From Novosphingopyxis sp965218915 (GTDB taxonomy: Bacteria; Pseudomonadota; Alphaproteobacteria; Sphingomonadales; Sphingomonadaceae): a stretch of 64,000 nucleotides of DNA. Positions within the stretch are counted from its first letter, which is position 1. Every line of letters starts with the position of its first letter. A program made the translations under genes and the position numbers. Of this stretch, positions 8,228 to 16,862 are shown piece by piece. The notes below the pieces were generated by a model, which saw nothing but the letters and a program-made list of their open reading frames with translations, had not been told where the DNA came from and made no database searches. Where the stretch lies: NCBI RefSeq assembly GCF_965218915.1, contig NZ_OZ244708.1:372001-436000 (forward strand), read 5' to 3'.

Positions 8228-8818
8228 TCAGCCGTGGACGAGCTGCAGTTCCACCTGGCCGGTGCCCGCGCGGAAGAGGCCGATCCGCTTGGCCGCGGCG
8301 GTCGACAGGTCGATCACGCGGTTGCCGTGGAAGGGCCCGCGATCGTTGATCCGCACGATCACCGATTTGCCTTCATGCGTCACCTTGACCAGGCTGCCCA
8401 TGGGTAGCGTGCGGTGCGCGGCGGTGAGTTGGGTCGGATCGAAGCGCTCGCCGCTGGCGGTGCGGTTGCCGGCCAGATTGGGGCCGTAATAGCTGGCGCC
8501 GCCGGTGCCGAGATCCTCGAGCAGCTGTTCGGCGCCTTTCACGATGCCGGCTGCATCGCCGCCCGATGGCGCATCGATTACGGTATCGATATCGACGGCC
8601 GCCGGGCTGGTCATTTCGGCATCGATGTCGGCGCTCACCTCGATCGGAACGAAGCCGCTGGCCGGCGCTGGCGCGTCGGCGCGCGCTGCGCCGATCAGAC
8701 CCATGGCCGGAACCATCGCGGCGATGCCGTAGCTGAGGAATTTGCGGCCGCTAAAGGCTTTGGGGGCGCTGCAAAGCCGCGCGCGGATCGATGTTTTCGA
8801 CAGCTGCATATTAATCAT
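8228..8818 (-). CDS. rlpA: RlpA-like septal ring protein (double-psi beta-barrel)
   Basis: A 196-aa exported protein. Residues 25-47 form a hydrophobic signal segment ending AARA. The C-terminal half is an RlpA double-psi beta-barrel: GGASYYG, ASGERFDP, TAAHRTLPMGS, VRINDRGPF and RVIDLSTAAAKRIG. Family members bind or cleave denuded peptidoglycan glycan strands at the septum. No SPOR domain follows, so it is a short RlpA. The start at 8818 has AAAGG; a second ATG at 8809 is possible. Confidence 0.88.
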   Translation of the reverse strand: MINMQLSKTSIRARLCSAPKAFSGRKFLSYGIAAMVPAMGLIGAARADAPAPASGFVPIEVSADIDAEMTSPAAVDIDTVIDAPSGGDAAGIVKGAEQLLEDLGTGGASYYGPNLAGNRTASGERFDPTQLTAAHRTLPMGSLVKVTHEGKSVIVRINDRGPFHGNRVIDLSTAAAKRIGLFRAGTGQVELQLVHG

Positions 8819-8979
8819 GCCTTTGATTTATAACAGAAAACCGGAGTCTTCTCAACCAACCTCAGGCCGCCCTCCAGCGGTCGAAGTGTCAGCTAATGGG
8901 CGATTCCCCGGCTGTCGCGCTTGACGCGTTCAACCGTGCCGGGGATGAGGTCGAACGACCCATTTCGAAGGAACCCTTG

Positions 8980-9882
8980 ATGCCCGCCGACGAGTCTTTG
9001 CAAAACGTTAACCACTATTCGCCGGAAAGACTCGTCGCCGGGCTCCGCAAACTTCTCACCGTGGAGCGACTCGACGCCGATCTCTATCGCGGTCGCAACC
9101 GCGATGACGAACGAGATCGGGTGTTCGGTGGGCAGGTTATTGCCCAGGCGCTCGCCGCTGCTTGCGAAACCGTGGAAGACGAGCGGATCGTCCACTCGCT
9201 GCATGCGTATTTCTTGCGCGGCGGCGAGCCGGGCCAGCCGATCATCTACCGCGTCGAGCGCGATTTCGACGGGCGCAGCTTCTCCAACCGCCGCGTCATC
9301 GCGATCCAGCATGGCCAGCCGATCCTGAATTTTTCGGCCAGCTTTCAGCGACCCGCCGACGGGCTGACGCATCAGTTCGCCATGCCCGATGTGCCGATGC
9401 CGGAAGAGTTGCCGGGCGAGGTCGAGCGGCTGGAGGGGCAGGACAATGTGCCCGCGGAGTTTCTGGAGCGGATGCGCGCGCGGCCCCGCCCGATCGAGTT
9501 TCGTACCGTCGAACCGCGCTTCGCGGGCGGCGGCAACAAGCGGCCGCCCTATCAGCATGCCTGGCTGCGCGCGGTGGCCCCGGTCGACGGGCCGCCCTCG
9601 CTCCACCGCACGATGTTCGCTTTCGCCAGCGACATGCTGCTGCTGGGCACCAGCATGCTGCCGCACGGCATTCACTGGGCGACCGAGAAGCTTTCCATGA
9701 CCAGCATCGATCACGCGCTCTGGTTCCACGAGGATTTCCGCATCGACGACTGGCTGCTGTTCGCCATGGACAGCCCGTGGACCGGCCATGCCCGGGGCTT
9801 CAACCGCGGCATGATCTTCGCGCGCGACGGACGGCTGGTGGCCAGCGTGACGCAGGAGGGAATGATGCGCGTGCGGGGGTGA
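8980..9882 (+). CDS. tesB: Acyl-CoA thioesterase II (TesB)
   Basis: A 300-aa double-hotdog thioesterase that hydrolyses medium- and long-chain acyl-CoAs. Visible are DRVFGGQVIAQAL near the N-terminus, SLHAYFLRGG, the FSNRRVIAIQ strand, TSIDHALWFHEDFR with the catalytic Asp, and DSPWTGHARGFNRG. The start at 8980 has an AAGGAA site; an in-frame start at 8896 would add 28 unconserved residues. It lies between the divergent rlpA gene and a repeat-rich gap. Confidence 0.94.
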   Translation: MPADESLQNVNHYSPERLVAGLRKLLTVERLDADLYRGRNRDDERDRVFGGQVIAQALAAACETVEDERIVHSLHAYFLRGGEPGQPIIYRVERDFDGRSFSNRRVIAIQHGQPILNFSASFQRPADGLTHQFAMPDVPMPEELPGEVERLEGQDNVPAEFLERMRARPRPIEFRTVEPRFAGGGNKRPPYQHAWLRAVAPVDGPPSLHRTMFAFASDMLLLGTSMLPHGIHWATEKLSMTSIDHALWFHEDFRIDDWLLFAMDSPWTGHARGFNRGMIFARDGRLVASVTQEGMMRVRG

Positions 9883-9888
9883 TGAAAT

Positions 9889-10028
9889 CCCCCTCCCGCA
9901 AGCGGGAGGGGTTAGGGGTGGGTGCGCGCTCGCTTGCGGGCGCGCTCGGCTCGCAGAGCCGACCGGGGGCATCGAGCCCCCGTTCGTCTCCACCCACCCC
10001 CGGCCCCTCCCTCGAAAGGGAGGGGAGA
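9889..10028. repeat. Palindrome cluster (CCCTCCCGCAAGCGGGAGGG type)
   Basis: A perfect hairpin CCCTCCCGCAAGCGGGAGGG is followed by TTAGGGGTGGG. The region closes with CCCACCCCCGGCCCCTCCC and a second hairpin. Two further small hairpins sit between. This is a second, distinct palindrome family, downstream of tesB. Confidence 0.65.
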
Positions 10029-10126
10029 ATGAATGGCGACAGGACATTTGATATCGCCCAGATTCATTTGGCATCGCTGCCGCTTTTCGGGCATACCGAT
10101 TCCACGAAAAGCTTCAGGAGAGCATA

Positions 10127-11353
10127 ATGGCCAGCGCGCCGGCAATAACCCCCGAAACCGATACCGAGGCATTCCGCGCGCAGGTGCGCGAATGGCTGGA
10201 CGCGAATTTCCCCGCTGCGCTGAAAGGCCATGATAACAGCCTGTCCTCGGTCGAACAGCCGAGCGACGAGAGCGCCGATGAAACCGCCTGGCGGAAGTCG
10301 ATGGGTGCAACCGGCTGGGGCACGCCGACCTGGCCGCGCGAATATGGCGGCGGCGGGCTCACCCGCGAACAGGCGAAAATCCTCGGGCAGGAAATGAACC
10401 GCGCGGGCGCCTACAACCCGATCGGCGGCATGGGCGTGATGATGTTCGGCCCGACGCTGCTGGAATATGGATCGGAAGCGCAGAAGCAGGAGCATATCCC
10501 GCCGATCACGCGCGGCGAAATCCGCTGGTGCCAGGGCTATTCCGAACCCAATGCCGGGTCCGATCTCGCCAATATCCAGACATTCGGCGAAGCGGTTTCT
10601 GATCCCGTTGGGGGCGATCATTATGTCGTGAACGGCCAGAAGACCTGGACCAGCGGCGGGCAATGGGCGGACAAATGCTTCGCCCTCGTGCGCACCGACA
10701 AGAGCCACAAGCATGAAGGGATTTCCTTCATGCTGATCGACATGACCGCGGACGGCGTCGACGTGAAACCGATCCGCATGATCAGCGGCATGAGCCCGTT
10801 CTGCGAGACCTTTTTCACCAACGTAAAGGTGCCCAAGGAAAATCTGGTCGGCGAGGAAGGGCAGGGCTGGACCATCGGCAAGCGCCTGCTGCAGCATGAG
10901 CGCACCAATCTGTCGGGCGGCGGCAGCGCGATCCGCATGCCCGCCATGCCGCTCCACGCGATGGCCAAGACCTATGTCGGCGTGAACGACAATGGCGAGT
11001 TGGACGACGCCGAACTGCGCACCAGGATCAGCGATTTCGAGATGCAGTGGCGCAGCTTCCTAGGGACAGCGATGCGCGTGCAGGCCGAGGCCAGGGCGAC
11101 CGGCGGCGTGTCCGAGGTCAGCTCGATCCTGAAAAAGGTCGGCACCAAGCTGGGCCAGCAGCGCGCCGAAATGATGATCGAGATCATGGGTATGAAGGGC
11201 CTCGGCTGGGAGGGCGAGGGCTTTACCGACGATGAACTGCGTTCGACCCGCGGCTGGCTGTTCGGCAAGGCGACCACGATCTACGGCGGCTCGACCGAGG
11301 TGCAGAACAACATCATCGCCAAGCGCATATTGGGGATGCTGGACCATCAATAA
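10127..11353 (+). CDS. Acyl-CoA dehydrogenase family protein
   Basis: A 408-aa flavoprotein with the FAD signature YSEPNAGSDLANIQT, the WTSGGQWAD strand, and a C-terminal IYGGSTEVQNNIIAKRILG. The short-chain catalytic Glu position is replaced by Gly (IYGGSTEV). It has the FadE-like length and insertion pattern seen in paired acyl-CoA dehydrogenases of actinobacterial steroid degradation and in sphingomonads. A strong AGGAGAG site precedes the ATG. The next gene, another ACAD, follows after 106 bp, suggesting a heteromeric pair; the substrate is unknown. Confidence 0.92.
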   Translation: MASAPAITPETDTEAFRAQVREWLDANFPAALKGHDNSLSSVEQPSDESADETAWRKSMGATGWGTPTWPREYGGGGLTREQAKILGQEMNRAGAYNPIGGMGVMMFGPTLLEYGSEAQKQEHIPPITRGEIRWCQGYSEPNAGSDLANIQTFGEAVSDPVGGDHYVVNGQKTWTSGGQWADKCFALVRTDKSHKHEGISFMLIDMTADGVDVKPIRMISGMSPFCETFFTNVKVPKENLVGEEGQGWTIGKRLLQHERTNLSGGGSAIRMPAMPLHAMAKTYVGVNDNGELDDAELRTRISDFEMQWRSFLGTAMRVQAEARATGGVSEVSSILKKVGTKLGQQRAEMMIEIMGMKGLGWEGEGFTDDELRSTRGWLFGKATTIYGGSTEVQNNIIAKRILGMLDHQ

Positions 11354-11362
11354 ATAGAACAG

Positions 11363-11444
11363 CGTCATCCCGGACTTGATCCGGGATCCAGGGCCCAGCG
11401 GCAGTGCCGTTCCGCCCTGGATTCCGGCTTTCGCCGGAATGACG
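11363..11444. repeat. REPIN-like palindrome pair
   Basis: CGTCATCCCGGACTTGATCC and its inverted partner, ending GGAATGACG, sit between the two paired acyl-CoA dehydrogenase genes, inside what may be one transcript. Confidence 0.8.
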
Positions 11445-11459
11445 ATGCGGAGAATTCAC

Positions 11460-12539
11460 ATGGCAATCCTGAGCGAAGAACAGACCATGCTGCGCGATAT
11501 GGCGCGCGAATGGACGAAAAAGGAAAACCCCGTCGGCGCGTTCCGCAAGCTGCGCGATGCCGATGCCGACAGCGGTTACGACGCGGACGTCTATGCCCAG
11601 ATGGCCGAAATGGGCTGGAGCGGGGTGATCATCCCTGAAGCGCATGGCGGCTCCGATTTCGGCTATATGAGCTTGGGGCTGGTGCTGGAGGAAACCGGGC
11701 GCAGCCTGACCGCCAGCCCGCTGCTCGCCTCGGCGCTCGGCGCGGCCAGCGCGCTGATCCTCGGCGGATCGGACGCGCAGAAGGGCGCGTGGCTGCCGAA
11801 GATCACCGGCGGCGAAGTGATCGGCACGCTCGCCATCGACGAAGGCCCGCGCCACAATCCCGGCAAGAACGAGACCAGCGTGTCGGGCGGCAAGCTGTCG
11901 GGTACAAAAATGTTCGTGCCCGAAGGCATGAGCGCGGGGCTGTTCATCGTTGCGGCGGCGGACGGGGTCTATCTCGTCGACGGGTCGGCGGACGGCGTGA
12001 CGCGGTCGGGCCGCTCGATGGTCGATCAGCGCGGCTGGGCCGAAGTCACGTTCGACGGTGCGGTGGCGGACAAGCTGGCGGCCGGCGGCGGCGATCTGCT
12101 CGATCAGATTCTCGACCGCGCGCGGATCGGCGCGGCGGCGGAAATGCTCGGCATGGCGAGCCAAGCGTTCGACGTGACGCTCGCCTATCTCAAGCAGCGC
12201 GTGCAGTTCAACCAGGTGCTCTCCAGCTTTCAGGCGCTGCAGCACCGCATGGCCGATCTGTTCGGCGAGATCGAGCTGATGCGCTCGGCGGTCGAGAACG
12301 GGCTGGCCGCTCTCGACGACAATCGCGGCGACATCGCGATGGCGGCCAGTCAGGCCAAGGCGGTAGCGAGCGACGCGATCCATCATATGAGCAAGGAAGC
12401 GGTGCAACTGCACGGCGGCATCGGCATGACCGACGAATATGATATCGGCTTCTATCTGAAGCGCGCGCGCACCTTGGAGCAATTGTGGGGATCGAGCGCG
12501 TTCCACCGCGACCGCTTCGCGCTGCTCAACGATTATTGA
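11460..12539 (+). CDS. Acyl-CoA dehydrogenase family protein (second of a pair)
   Basis: A 359-aa ACAD-fold protein, shorter and more divergent than its upstream neighbour. It keeps the MGWSGVIIPEAHGGS segment, the middle-domain VSGGKLSGTKMFVPEG and the C-terminal QLHGGIGMTDEYD. The usual FAD signature (TEP..GSD) is degenerate (AIDEGPRHNPG), as in the non-catalytic or half-site partner of alpha2beta2 acyl-CoA dehydrogenases. It starts with a GGAG site. I infer it works with the 408-aa protein. Confidence 0.88.
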   Translation: MAILSEEQTMLRDMAREWTKKENPVGAFRKLRDADADSGYDADVYAQMAEMGWSGVIIPEAHGGSDFGYMSLGLVLEETGRSLTASPLLASALGAASALILGGSDAQKGAWLPKITGGEVIGTLAIDEGPRHNPGKNETSVSGGKLSGTKMFVPEGMSAGLFIVAAADGVYLVDGSADGVTRSGRSMVDQRGWAEVTFDGAVADKLAAGGGDLLDQILDRARIGAAAEMLGMASQAFDVTLAYLKQRVQFNQVLSSFQALQHRMADLFGEIELMRSAVENGLAALDDNRGDIAMAASQAKAVASDAIHHMSKEAVQLHGGIGMTDEYDIGFYLKRARTLEQLWGSSAFHRDRFALLNDY

Positions 12540-12561
12540 GCCGGCCGCCGCCGCCGGACCG

Positions 12562-13863
12562 ATGGATGAAAGCGGCGATCCGCTGGGTATAGAGCCGGAC
12601 GATCGCGTGCGGCGCGAAGCCGCGTTCGATGCCGAGGTCGAGCGCAATCTGAAGCGCAACTTCATCGTGAATTTCGTCCACGGCATGCTCGGGCTGACCG
12701 GCTTCCGGCTGATCTATGCGCCCACCTTCATCCCCGCCTATATCCAGCTGATGACCGGCTCGGCGCTCTATGTCGGGCTCGGCCAGACGCTGCTGATGCT
12801 GGGCGGGTTCGCGGTGCCGATCCTGGGCGCGTCGCAGCTCGAACATCGCACACGCATCCTCTCGGTGGCGATCCGCATCGGCACGTTGATGCGCGTGCAG
12901 GTGCTCGGCCTGGCACTCGCTGGCTGGTTCCTGTCGGGCACGTCGCTGCTGATCGCGACGATGATCCTGTTCTTGGCTCTCGGACTGTTCCAGGGGCTGC
13001 AGCGCGTCGCCTTTCAGATGATCATCGCCAAGGTGATCCCGCTCGATCGGCGCGGGCGGCTGCAGGGGATGCGCAACCTGGCGGGCGGCGCGATCGCGGC
13101 GGGGCTGAGCTATACGGCGGGGCGCTGGCTCATCAACGATCACGTGCTCGGCAACGGCTATGCCACCACCTTTCTGCTCGCCTTCGTGCTGACCTCGCTC
13201 GGCCTCCTCGTGTTGCAATTCGGGATGAAGGAGCCCGCCGCGCCGTCGGTCCGCCTGCGGATGCCGCTGCGCCAGCGGCTTGCCGAAGTGCCGCATCTGC
13301 TGCGCGACCGTAATTATCGCTGGTTCGTGATCGGGCAGGCGCTGGCGGTGACCGGCCGTGTCGCCGCGCCCTTCTACATCCTCTACGCGGCGCGGGTGAT
13401 GGACCTCGACGGCACCACCATCGGCGTACTCAGCCTGGCGTTTCTGGGCGCGGACACCGCGTCCAATATCCTGTGGGGCCAGCTGGGCGATCGCTTCGGC
13501 TACCGGCTCACCTTTCTGCTCGCCATCGCTACCTGGATCGGCGCGATCGCGCTCTTGATCCCGGCGCTGACCGAACCGCTGATCATCCTCAGCTTCATCG
13601 GCCTTGGCGCCGCCAATTCGGGCTATATGATGAGCGCGCAGACGATGGTGCTGGAGCTCGGCAACCGCGAGGACATGCCGATGCGGCTCGCGCTGTCGAC
13701 GACGGTGGAGGGGTTGATCGCCACGATCGGTCCGCTGCTCGCCGGCGTGATCGTGCATCTGCTTGGCTATGTCGCGCTGCTCGGCGGAGCGGCGGCGCTG
13801 CTGGCGGGCGCGTTCGGCGTGTTCTGGCTGCGCGTGACCGAGCCGCGCCGCGCTGTGGCCTAG
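12562..13863 (+). CDS. MFS transporter
   Basis: A 433-aa integral membrane protein with about twelve hydrophobic segments in two halves, starting near residue 35 after a charged cytoplasmic N-terminus. WGQLGDRFGYR between segments of the second half resembles the MFS loop motif. It begins 22 bp after the acyl-CoA dehydrogenase pair and probably shares its transcript, so it may carry a related carboxylic acid. Its stop overlaps that of the convergent TetR gene by 3 bp. Confidence 0.85.
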   Translation: MDESGDPLGIEPDDRVRREAAFDAEVERNLKRNFIVNFVHGMLGLTGFRLIYAPTFIPAYIQLMTGSALYVGLGQTLLMLGGFAVPILGASQLEHRTRILSVAIRIGTLMRVQVLGLALAGWFLSGTSLLIATMILFLALGLFQGLQRVAFQMIIAKVIPLDRRGRLQGMRNLAGGAIAAGLSYTAGRWLINDHVLGNGYATTFLLAFVLTSLGLLVLQFGMKEPAAPSVRLRMPLRQRLAEVPHLLRDRNYRWFVIGQALAVTGRVAAPFYILYAARVMDLDGTTIGVLSLAFLGADTASNILWGQLGDRFGYRLTFLLAIATWIGAIALLIPALTEPLIILSFIGLGAANSGYMMSAQTMVLELGNREDMPMRLALSTTVEGLIATIGPLLAGVIVHLLGYVALLGGAAALLAGAFGVFWLRVTEPRRAVA

Positions 13864-15119
13864 CTCCCGGCCGGCGGGCCGAAGAAGCCGTGGAGCAAGG
13901 GCGCGGTGTAGAGCCGCGTGGCCAGCGCCATGTCGCGCCGCCCGGCCCAGCCGCGCAGGTCCCAGGCGGCGTTGAGCATGACCATCGCCAGCTGGCTCGC
14001 CACCAGCGGATCGATCGCGCGGACCGAGCCTTGCGCGATGCCGTCGATCATCATGCCGGCGAAGCGCCGCGCCATCCAGTCCGAACGTTCGAGCACGAGC
14101 TGCTGCATCCGCGGCGGCAGCACGCCCATGGCGGTGGTGCGCAGCAGCGGCCGGTCGCCGTCGAACTGCGCATGTACGAGACTGAAAACGGACGAGGCGA
14201 TGCGATCGAGGAAACTGCCCTCCTCGGCCAAGGCCAAGCGCTGCACCGCCGAGACGCGATCGTAGCTCGCGGCGAAGCATTTCATCACGAGATCGTCCTT
14301 GGCCGCTAGATGGTGGTAGAAGCTGCCCTTGGTCACGTTGAGCTGCGACGCGATGCGCTCGACCGAGGCGCCGCGATAGCCGCGCTCGTTGATCAGCCGG
14401 GTCGCCGCCTCCAGGAAATCGCCGAGGCCGCGCTCCGGTCCGTCGCTTTCGACGCGGGCGGGCACGGGCAGATCGAGTGCTTCCGCCTGGCGCCCGCCGG
14501 CGGCGAGCCCCAGGCGCATCAGCTCGAAGCTGCGTTCGTGCAGGCGGCCGAAATCGGTGCGCGAATAATCGCTCAGCAGAACCGGCAGCCAATAGGTGAA
14601 TTCCAGGAAGATATGCGCGCGCGCGGTGAGATCGGCATGGCCGACCGGATCATCCGTCTCGCCGAAGAAGCGCCGCACCTTGCGGAACATGCGCACGAAT
14701 TCGCCCAGCAGCCGTTCGCGCGTATCCTCCGGCATGGCGCGGATGTCGGACAGCTGCGCCTCGGGCGGATGCGTGCCCTCGCGCTGGGCCGCGATGCGTT
14801 CGAAGCTCAGTTCGAGATAGCGCCGCACACGTGCTTGCGGAGTCGGCTCGGTGCCGGCCTCGTCGACCTCGCGCTCGATCCGCTCCAGCGTGCGGTGGAA
14901 CACGGCCTCGGCCAGCCTGTCCTTGCGCTTGAAATAATAGGCGATGCTGGTGGTATTGAGATCGACCATCCGCCCGACATCGACGAAGGTCATGCCCTTG
15001 ACACCGCGCTCGTTGATCAGCTCGGCCGCGGCGGAAACGATCCGCTCGCGCTTGGCCTCGAACCGGCCGGTTCGCTCTTCCTGGTCGGCGCCTTTTGCGG
15101 CGTTGCTCTCGACGTTCAT
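13860..15119 (-). CDS. Double-headed TetR/AcrR transcriptional regulator
   Basis: The 419-aa protein is two TetR-family units in tandem. The first helix-turn-helix lies at about residues 26-70 (VSAAAELINERGVKGMTFVD..TTSIAYYFKRKDRL). The second lies at about 237-283 (LEAATRLINERGYRGASVER..TKGSFYHHLAAKDDL). Each is followed by a TetR-like helical ligand domain. Usual TetR proteins are about 200 aa with one HTH, so a single chain here probably supplies both half-site binders. A GGGAG site precedes the start. It probably represses the convergent or nearby acyl-CoA genes. Confidence 0.9.
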   Translation of the reverse strand: MNVESNAAKGADQEERTGRFEAKRERIVSAAAELINERGVKGMTFVDVGRMVDLNTTSIAYYFKRKDRLAEAVFHRTLERIEREVDEAGTEPTPQARVRRYLELSFERIAAQREGTHPPEAQLSDIRAMPEDTRERLLGEFVRMFRKVRRFFGETDDPVGHADLTARAHIFLEFTYWLPVLLSDYSRTDFGRLHERSFELMRLGLAAGGRQAEALDLPVPARVESDGPERGLGDFLEAATRLINERGYRGASVERIASQLNVTKGSFYHHLAAKDDLVMKCFAASYDRVSAVQRLALAEEGSFLDRIASSVFSLVHAQFDGDRPLLRTTAMGVLPPRMQQLVLERSDWMARRFAGMMIDGIAQGSVRAIDPLVASQLAMVMLNAAWDLRGWAGRRDMALATRLYTAPLLHGFFGPPAGS

Positions 15120-15257
15120 GTGCGCGGTATACTCCCTGCAGCATCCGGGCTAGCAAACGGGGAGGCGGCGGTCACGGGAAATTGCGAAGATCGGTACGGT
15201 AAGGCATCATGCCTGCGCTTGCCTGCACAAACTCGCCCGCGATCTGTCCACAAATTC

Positions 15258-15419
15258 CGTCACCCCGGGCTTGATCCGGGGTCCAGCTTTTTTATTCTAG
15301 TCCATGTTCCCGGCTACATCGTACCGTTCCGGATCGCTCGCGATGCGAATCCACCCGGAACGGTCAATTTACAAGAAAGGGCAGGATAGCTGGGCCCCGG
15401 ATCAAGTCCGGGGTGACGG
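15258..15419. repeat. Separated pair of REP half-arms
   Basis: CGTCACCCCGGGCTTGATCC (15258) and its inverted counterpart GGATCAAGTCCGGGGTGACG (15400-15419) are about 95 bp apart, further than in the other pairs. The spacer holds no recognisable gene. Confidence 0.65.
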
Positions 15420-15483
15420 TAGAGGGAACGTCTCCAACTGGGGCGATTCCGGAAATTCAAACAGAGAAGCTACCCGTCGCCCG

Positions 15484-15694
15484 GACGCCTTTCCTACATC
15501 GCATATTCATGATATGTTCTCCGCTTGTCGTGCTTGGAGGCCAATCATGGATTCGCCGCTCTTCCTCTACCCCGTTCGCGCCGCTCGTATGCCGACCTTA
15601 TGGTGGCGGGGTGCGAAAGTCCTGCAGCGGTTCGGGCGAGGGTGAACAAGGGGGGGACGTATAGCGCCCTTTGCGAACTTCCGGCTGCGATCGC
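15484..15694 (+). repeat. S element, copy 1
   Basis: One of three dispersed copies of a roughly 200-bp element. It begins ACGCCTTTCCTACA, contains ATTC-N7-GTTC (15505-15519), and ends with a G-tract core at 15648-15683 readable as KGGTYSALCELP. Copies 2 (45822-46021) and 3 (58695-58908) share the start, the box, ATCATGGATTCGCC-like text and the core in the same order. Confidence 0.7.
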
Positions 15695-15716
15695 CGCCGG
15701 CCCGTTCCTTGTCGTA

Positions 15717-15909
15717 GGCGATTATGTACTTTGCAAACCCTGTCGGATGGAAATTCAGAAACGGCATAGCTCCGCCTTTCTTTGTCCGTCATGCCAGCGT
15801 TGGGACCCGGAAAGCCGGCATCTCAGGCCTTATGGCGATCCCGCCCGAGACCCCAGCTTTCGCCGGGGTGACGAAAAGATGAAACGGGTGTGCAAGGTAC
15901 ATAATCGCC
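15717..15909. repeat. M1 element, copy 1 (MITE-like, 193 bp)
   Basis: The element is bounded by GGCGATTATGTAC and its perfect inverted repeat GTACATAATCGCC. It encloses a REPIN whose arms are GTCATGCCAGC... and ...CGCCGGGGTGACG. It carries no gene. A second near-identical copy is at 20987-21191, and degenerate copies start at 40126 and 47662. It abuts the S element. Confidence 0.8.
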
Positions 15910-16043
15910 TTGCCGTAGACCTTTTGCGCGACATGCCCAACCGGCCTCCCTCGGCGTGCGGTAAAGGATAATCGCCGCGCCGCCCGCCTGCGCCGTTTCG
16001 CGCACTCGGCATATGCTCTAAGGGCCGTTCGAGGAGATCGATT

Positions 16044-16850
16044 ATGGGCGTGCGGATAGACCTTTCGGGCAAGGTGGCGATCGTTACCGGGGCGGCTTCG
16101 GGGATCGGGCGGGCTTCGGCGCGGCTGTTCGCCGAGGCGGGCGCGAGCGTGATGATCGCGGACCGCGCCGAGGCGGTGCAAGAGACGCTGGCGATGATCG
16201 AGCAGGCGGGTGGCACCGGCTTTGCCCGCCAAATGGATGCGGGCGACGAGGCGGCGGTGAAGGCGCTGGCCGAGGACGCGTGCGCGCGCTTCGGCGGGCT
16301 CGACATCATCTACGCCAATGCCGGCATCACCGGCGGCAAGCCCGGCGGGCTGTTCGACAGCGATGCGGGCGAGTGGGCCGAGGTGCTGCGCGTGAACCTG
16401 ATCGGGCCGTATCTGGCGATCAAATATGGCGCGCCGAAAATCCAGGCGCGCGGCGGCGGGTCGATCGTCTGCACCGCCTCGGTCGCGGGCCTGCGCTCGG
16501 GCGCGGGGCCGGCGAGCTATTCGGCGAGCAAGGCGGGCGTGATCAACCTGGTCAAGACCGCCGCCTGGCAGCTCGATGGCACCAATGTGCGGGTCAACTG
16601 CATCTGCCCCGGCCTGATCGAGACCGGCATGACCAAGCCGGTCTATGATTATGCGCGGGGGGCCGGAAAGCTGGAAAAGATCGGGCAATTGAACCCGATG
16701 AAGCGCGGCGGCGAGCCGGAGGAAATCGCCAGGGCGGCGTTGTTCCTGGCGAGCGATCAGGCGAGCTACGTCAACGGACAGGCGCTCCCCGTCGATGGCG
16801 GATTGTCCGCCAGCCACCCGATCGCCCCGCGCGGCAATCGCGGCGTCTGA
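16044..16850 (+). CDS. SDR family oxidoreductase
   Basis: A 268-aa classical short-chain dehydrogenase. The Rossmann TGAASGIG motif is at residues 15-22 and Asp40 favours NAD(H). NAG is at 92-94, and the catalytic Ser146, Tyr159 and Lys163 lie in the standard YSASK context. It oxidises or reduces an alcohol/ketone of unknown identity. A GAGGAGA site precedes the start. The MFS gene follows 12 bp downstream, so the two probably share a transcript. Confidence 0.92.
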   Translation: MGVRIDLSGKVAIVTGAASGIGRASARLFAEAGASVMIADRAEAVQETLAMIEQAGGTGFARQMDAGDEAAVKALAEDACARFGGLDIIYANAGITGGKPGGLFDSDAGEWAEVLRVNLIGPYLAIKYGAPKIQARGGGSIVCTASVAGLRSGAGPASYSASKAGVINLVKTAAWQLDGTNVRVNCICPGLIETGMTKPVYDYARGAGKLEKIGQLNPMKRGGEPEEIARAALFLASDQASYVNGQALPVDGGLSASHPIAPRGNRGV

Positions 16851-16862
16851 AGGCCGCATGGC

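Larger units (their letters stand above)
15120..16043. other. Repeat-rich intergenic region, no confident gene
   Basis: The gap between the TetR gene and the SDR gene holds three separate repeats: two REPIN half-arms (15258-15419), an S element (15484-15694) and an M1 element (15717-15909). ORFs of 60-150 codons across them are repeat-derived and lack clear ribosome sites. Confidence 0.7.

Noticed and set aside
12526..14592. 688-codon minus-strand frame over the MFS and TetR genes
   Set aside because: Arg/Gln/His-rich shadow with no domain, antisense to the MFS gene and out of frame with the TetR gene.
15525..15971. 148-codon frame across S and M1 elements
   Set aside because: It joins text of two unrelated repeats and has no coding features of its own.
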